Below are positions 13,774 through 16,300 of a DNA stretch of 16,300 nt, piece after piece; positions within the stretch are counted from its first letter, which is position 1; each line of letters starts with the position of its first letter. Made by a program: the position numbers and the translations under genes. Source of the DNA: Ruminococcus sp. UBA7477 (lineage in GTDB: Bacteria > Bacillota > Clostridia > Oscillospirales > Ruminococcaceae); the NCBI GenBank assembly GCA_002479715.1, contig DLOT01000035.1:1-16300 (forward strand), in the 5' to 3' direction. The notes beneath the pieces were generated by a model. The model was given only the letters and a program-made list of their open reading frames with translations. It was not told the origin of the DNA and ran no database searches.

Positions 13774-14172
13774 CTATTTGCCGCGTTTGTTGCAAATGAT
13801 CCCTTCCGCAGCGGTGTATATTATTCTGAACAAAACCGTTCCCAAAGTTACAATCAGAAAGGTGTATGCGATTTTGCCCGTCCTGCTCATCGGATCTGCC
13901 CAAAGCAAGAAAGCGCAGCCCAGCAGCATCGGAATGACGGCCATCGGCAGAAAGGCAATATTTTTATATATAGGCCGCTTGCACTGATAGGTCTTGACAT
14001 AGAAAAACTTTTCCATACCGACCTCCAAGAACCCCGACAAATACACAGCAAGCGCATACGCGGACCACTCGCGGTCAAAGATCTCCGCGACCGCAAAGGC
14101 CAGCAGAATATACCAGACCATTGAAACGATAAAAGCCGCCGCTATATACTTAATGTTTTTCTCATCTGGCAT
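13774..14172 (-). CDS. Uncharacterised membrane protein between nadB and nadC
   Basis: A 132-aa protein I do not recognise. Hydrophobic stretches at about 8-30, 36-52 (weaker), 72-92 and 101-121 suggest three or four membrane helices. The connecting segments are Lys/Arg-rich (54-70, 128-132), which fits a cytoplasmic C-terminus with NKRGK. No catalytic motif or metal site is evident. Its ATG (14172) lies 11 nt inside the nadB 3' end, with no clear Shine-Dalgarno, so it probably depends on translation of nadB. nadC follows after 12 bp. The tight placement suggests a link to NAD synthesis, for example moving a pyridine precursor, but there is no direct evidence, and simple operon hitch-hiking is equally possible. 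Confidence 0.75.
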   Translation of the reverse strand: MPDEKNIKYIAAAFIVSMVWYILLAFAVAEIFDREWSAYALAVYLSGFLEVGMEKFFYVKTYQCKRPIYKNIAFLPMAVIPMLLGCAFLLWADPMSRTGKIAYTFLIVTLGTVLFRIIYTAAEGIICNKRGK

Positions 14173-15661
14173 GGCTGCTTGTTATCTCGGCATTCTCCGA
14201 GGCGATCTGCTTTGCTTCTTTGAGAATTATATATGCTACGGTTGCGAGCGAACGGGCTTCCACATAGTCCTTATCGACCCTGAAGCAGCCCTTGTCCAGA
14301 AACCGTTTGATCTCCTTGACCTGCTCAAAGCCGGGGAAAAGCGCCTCGACATCCGGCATAACAAAATAAGCTTTCTGCATAATAGCCCTGATCTCCGTCC
14401 TCAGCCCCTTAGGAATATGCGGAGCATTCTCGTCATGCTTAAAAGTGTATTCGGGATTGAAGTGGGGATCAAAGCGTCTTTCATTGATCTGACCTGCCGC
14501 CCTGCGCGAGAACACAAGCGCCTCAAGCAGAGAGTTGGAAGCAAGTCTGTTGTTTCCGTGAACACCCGTATGCGAACACTCGCCGCAGGCGTACAGCCCG
14601 TCAACGGAGGTCTGTGCAAAGGAGTCCACATTTATTCCGCCCATAAGGTAGTGCTGGCATGGGAATATCGGCACAAGATCCTTTGTCAGATCGTATCCTG
14701 CCTTGAGCAGATTGGAATAGATCATAGGGAAACGTTTTTTGATAAACTCGCTGTCCTTATGAGTTATGTCTATGTAGAAATCATCGGAGCCTGTGCGCTT
14801 TGCTTCAAATATGATCGAATGCGACACAACATCGCGCGGGGCAAGCTCAAGCCTTTTGTCATAGTTCTGCATAAACCTTTCCTTGAAGCAGTTGCGAAGA
14901 TATGCGCCCTCGCCGCGGACTGCCTCAGAGATCAGAAAGCACTCACGGGTCTGCTTATTGTTGAATGCCGTAGGGTGAAACTGAATATAGCTTAGATGCT
15001 TGATGACAGCACCCATATTGTAGGCAAAGGCTATTCCGTCGCCGGTGGCTATTGCGGAATTTGTGGTGAACTCATACACCCTGCCGATGCCGCCTGTACA
15101 TAAGATCGCGTACTGGGAGGCATAGGTTTCATACTTTTCGTCCTTCAAAATATCAAATACGAAGCCGCCGTTTACCCGCTTCATATTGCAAAGCAGGGCG
15201 TTGTCCATAATATCGATGTTTTTAAGCTTCCTGACTGCCGCCTGAAGCTTGACAACTATCTCATGACCGGTAGCGTCGGCGTGATGGAAAATGCGGTGCA
15301 TTCCGTGGCCGCCCTCCAGAGTCCTGTGATAATCACCGTCGGGAGTTTTGTCGAAATCGACTCCAAGCTCTATAAGACGGCCTATGTCTATCTTCGCTTC
15401 ATTGACCAGGATATCGGTAGCGGCAGGATCATTTTCAAAGCCGCCGGCGACAAATGTATCGTGCTTATGATACTCGGGACTGTCGCTCGGTGAATTGTAT
15501 ACTCCCGCAATTCCGCCCTGTGCGAGATTGGAATTGCAAAGCTCCATATCCCCTTTGCAGATCATCAGGACCTTCAGTTTTTCGGAAAGATTGATAGCCG
15601 CAGAAAGTCCGGCTGCGCCCGCTCCGACAATTATAACGTCATATATATTCTTACCGCCCAT
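14162..15661 (-). CDS. nadB: L-aspartate oxidase
   Basis: A 499-aa FAD flavoprotein that oxidises L-aspartate to iminoaspartate, the first step of de novo NAD synthesis; NadA then uses the product. It belongs to the succinate dehydrogenase/fumarate reductase flavoprotein family. Visible are the dinucleotide fold YDVIIVGAGAAGLSAA (7-22), SNLAQGGIAG (44-53), EGGHGMHRIFHHADATG (116-132), QFHPTAF (227-233), SEAVRGEGAYLRN (245-257), APRDVVS with the substrate-side Arg (274-280), HYLMGGINVD (337-346) and GVHGNNRLASNSLLEA (366-381). I place the start at the ATG 15661, with GGAG 10 nt upstream and the FAD motif immediately after it. An ATG at 15736 is in frame but lacks a ribosome site, overlaps the promoter and would add a non-conserved tail. 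It is first in a six-gene run; nadA is not present. Confidence 0.96.
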   Translation of the reverse strand: MGGKNIYDVIIVGAGAAGLSAAINLSEKLKVLMICKGDMELCNSNLAQGGIAGVYNSPSDSPEYHKHDTFVAGGFENDPAATDILVNEAKIDIGRLIELGVDFDKTPDGDYHRTLEGGHGMHRIFHHADATGHEIVVKLQAAVRKLKNIDIMDNALLCNMKRVNGGFVFDILKDEKYETYASQYAILCTGGIGRVYEFTTNSAIATGDGIAFAYNMGAVIKHLSYIQFHPTAFNNKQTRECFLISEAVRGEGAYLRNCFKERFMQNYDKRLELAPRDVVSHSIIFEAKRTGSDDFYIDITHKDSEFIKKRFPMIYSNLLKAGYDLTKDLVPIFPCQHYLMGGINVDSFAQTSVDGLYACGECSHTGVHGNNRLASNSLLEALVFSRRAAGQINERRFDPHFNPEYTFKHDENAPHIPKGLRTEIRAIMQKAYFVMPDVEALFPGFEQVKEIKRFLDKGCFRVDKDYVEARSLATVAYIILKEAKQIASENAEITSSHAR

Positions 15662-15685
15662 AAACCTATTTCTCCAATCGCTTTG

Positions 15686-15735
15686 GCATAAACTATGCTT
15701 AGATTTATTATACAACATTTCTTTACAGATTTCCA
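15686..15735 (-). promoter_or_regulatory. nadB operon promoter and adjacent dyad
   Basis: On the - strand, TGGAAA (15735-15730), a 17-bp spacer and TATAAT (15712-15707), predicting a start near 15700. Immediately downstream is an inverted repeat GCATA-AAC-TATGC (15686-15698, + reading), well placed to act as an operator or a transcript hairpin. Family knowledge says NAD genes in Firmicutes are often repressed by NiaR; I cannot confirm a NiaR site by eye. Confidence 0.5.
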
Positions 15736-15810
15736 TAGTATTTTGACATATAATAAGCGAATAATTCGGCTCATATATGTTGACATTTCATAAAATATCG
15801 GAAAAAGCCC

Positions 15811-15839
15811 TTTACAAATGCAAAAAAACGTTATATAAT
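15811..15839 (+). promoter_or_regulatory. Promoter of the small membrane protein gene
   Basis: TTTACA (15811-15816), a 17-bp spacer and TATAAT (15834-15839), with a start expected near 15846. Two TTGACA sequences further upstream (15743-15748 and 15780-15785) have no matching -10 at 17 bp. This region is shared with the divergent nadB operon. Confidence 0.7.
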
Positions 15840-15872
15840 ATGAGGAGATTTATATGACAGAGGTGAATACTG

Positions 15873-16115
15873 ATGGAACAGATTGAAAAGCTTTTCCCTA
15901 TCGGCGATTCGATAGCTCCCATTGACAAGAACAACGTTGTTTCTCTTGTTATTGCTATCGTTCTTTATGTCGTCGCAGCGGCCGTTGCAGGAGTTTTTAT
16001 CGGTCTGCTTACCAAGATCCCGGTTGTCGGATTTCTGTTTGCCATTATCGGCACCCTCGTGGGCTTATATGCTCTCGGTGGCATAATTATTTCAGTATAC
16101 AGATTTCTCAGGTAA
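15873..16115 (+). CDS. Small two-helix membrane protein of unknown function
   Basis: An 80-aa protein I do not recognise. A short polar N-terminus (1-20) is followed by two hydrophobic segments, about 22-46 (VVSLVIAIVLYVVAAAVAG) and 51-76, joined by TKIPVV. Glycine and small residues are common in both helices, suggesting tight packing in the membrane. The ATG at 15873 has AGAGG about 9 nt upstream. A better-looking GAGGAG (15842-15847) precedes another ATG at 15854, but that reading frame is only 10 codons long, and the site lies at or before the predicted transcript start. The gene has its own promoter and a strong terminator, so it is expressed alone, between the divergent nadB operon and hflX. 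It may have counterparts in related genomes, but I cannot tell. Confidence 0.75.
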   Translation: MEQIEKLFPIGDSIAPIDKNNVVSLVIAIVLYVVAAAVAGVFIGLLTKIPVVGFLFAIIGTLVGLYALGGIIISVYRFLR

Positions 16116-16131
16116 GCTGCTTCTGCAAGAT

Positions 16132-16165
16132 CGGGCCGTCTTAAATCAAGGCGGTCCGTTTTTTT
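16132..16165 (+). terminator. Terminator of the small membrane protein gene
   Basis: An 11-bp stem with two G-T wobbles (arms 16132-16142 and 16148-16158, 5-nt loop), followed by seven T (16159-16165). It lies 16 bp after the stop codon and separates the gene from hflX. Confidence 0.9.
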
Positions 16166-16188
16166 ATATTTTTATTAAGGAGTAATCT

Positions 16189-16300
16189 ATGTTTGACACA
16201 TCGGAAAAGAAAACCAAAGTAATCACAGTATGCGTTGATATCGGAGAATACGAAGCGGAAAGCTCTATGGATGAGCTTTGTGAGCTTGTCGCTACGGCAG
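16189..16300 (+). CDS. hflX: GTPase HflX, N-terminal fragment (cut by window end)
   Basis: Only the first 37 codons are in the window. They read MFDTSEKKTK, then VITVCVDIGEYEAESSMDE and LCELVATA. This resembles the opening of HflX, whose first strand and helix carry a VGV-x(5-8)-S-x-x-EL-x-EL-x-x-TA pattern. HflX is a ribosome-binding GTPase that splits stalled 70S/100S ribosomes under stress. The ATG at 16189 has AAGGAG (16177-16182) 6 nt upstream. There is no obvious promoter between the preceding terminator and the start other than AT-rich sequence, so its transcription may rely on some readthrough. The GTPase domain lies outside the window, which limits confidence. Confidence 0.72.
   Translation, partial: MFDTSEKKTKVITVCVDIGEYEAESSMDELCELVATA

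Noticed and set aside
14153..14995. 280-aa open frame on the + strand opposite nadB
   Set aside because: It is antisense to a fully conserved nadB, shows no family pattern, and the length is explained by codon bias of the real gene mirrored on the other strand.
15854..15886. 10-codon leader peptide before the small membrane protein
   Set aside because: Its GAGGAG site lies at or before the transcript start predicted from the TATAAT at 15834-15839, so the site would not be in the mRNA; the peptide has no codon pattern suggesting attenuation.
1..16300. Defence, phage, transposon or CRISPR content
   Set aside because: No repeats, integrase, transposase or cas-like sequence seen; gene content is core metabolism, sporulation and cell wall.

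Overview
The window (about 48-50% GC by eye, AGGAGG-type ribosome sites, sporulation genes spmA/spmB/spoVS, an AbrB regulator and a ferredoxin-dependent 2-oxoacid oxidoreductase) looks like the chromosome of an anaerobic, spore-forming or spore-descended Clostridia member, most like the Oscillospiraceae/Ruminococcus group. The assignment is inferred from gene content, not from a search. Gene density is high and nearly every gene has recognisable homologues. I see no phage, IS element, CRISPR array, tRNA or rRNA.

Layout. (1) 1-3470: a terminator from an upstream gene, then carB alone on the + strand with its own promoter, closed by a strong hairpin. (2) 3468-4588, - strand: the overlapping pair spmA-spmB, divergent from (3) abrB (4806-5060, +), which has a near-consensus promoter and its own terminator. 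(4) 5113-6420, - strand: ymdB, then spoVS with a separate promoter and terminator. (5) 6423-9905, - strand: a P-loop ATPase, a 2x[4Fe-4S] ferredoxin, then the alpha, beta and gamma subunits of a VorB-type 2-oxoacid:ferredoxin oxidoreductase. A 194-bp non-coding gap with inverted repeats separates ferredoxin and alpha subunit. (6) 9925-15735, - strand: a tight run nadB - four-helix membrane protein - nadC - uridine phosphorylase-like gene - PD-(D/E)XK-like/winged-helix protein - D-Ala-D-Ala carboxypeptidase with a transmembrane anchor and very acidic tail. (7) 15811-16300, + strand: a small two-helix membrane protein with promoter and terminator, then the start of hflX, cut by the window end.

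How they fit together. CarB makes carbamoyl phosphate for pyrimidines and arginine. NadB and NadC catalyse the first and third steps of de novo NAD synthesis; the middle enzyme NadA is not in the window. The oxidoreductase cluster couples branched-chain (or related) 2-oxoacid decarboxylation to ferredoxin reduction, with the small ferredoxin as its Fe-S subunit. SpmA, SpmB, SpoVS and possibly the DacF-like carboxypeptidase belong to spore and cell-wall physiology.

No clearly new defence or mobile system is visible. The best leads are an apparent AUA start codon in spmA, the gap inside the oxidoreductase operon, the uncharacterised ATPase there, the nuclease-like protein in the NAD/wall operon, and the altered SxN motif and acidic tail of the carboxypeptidase.
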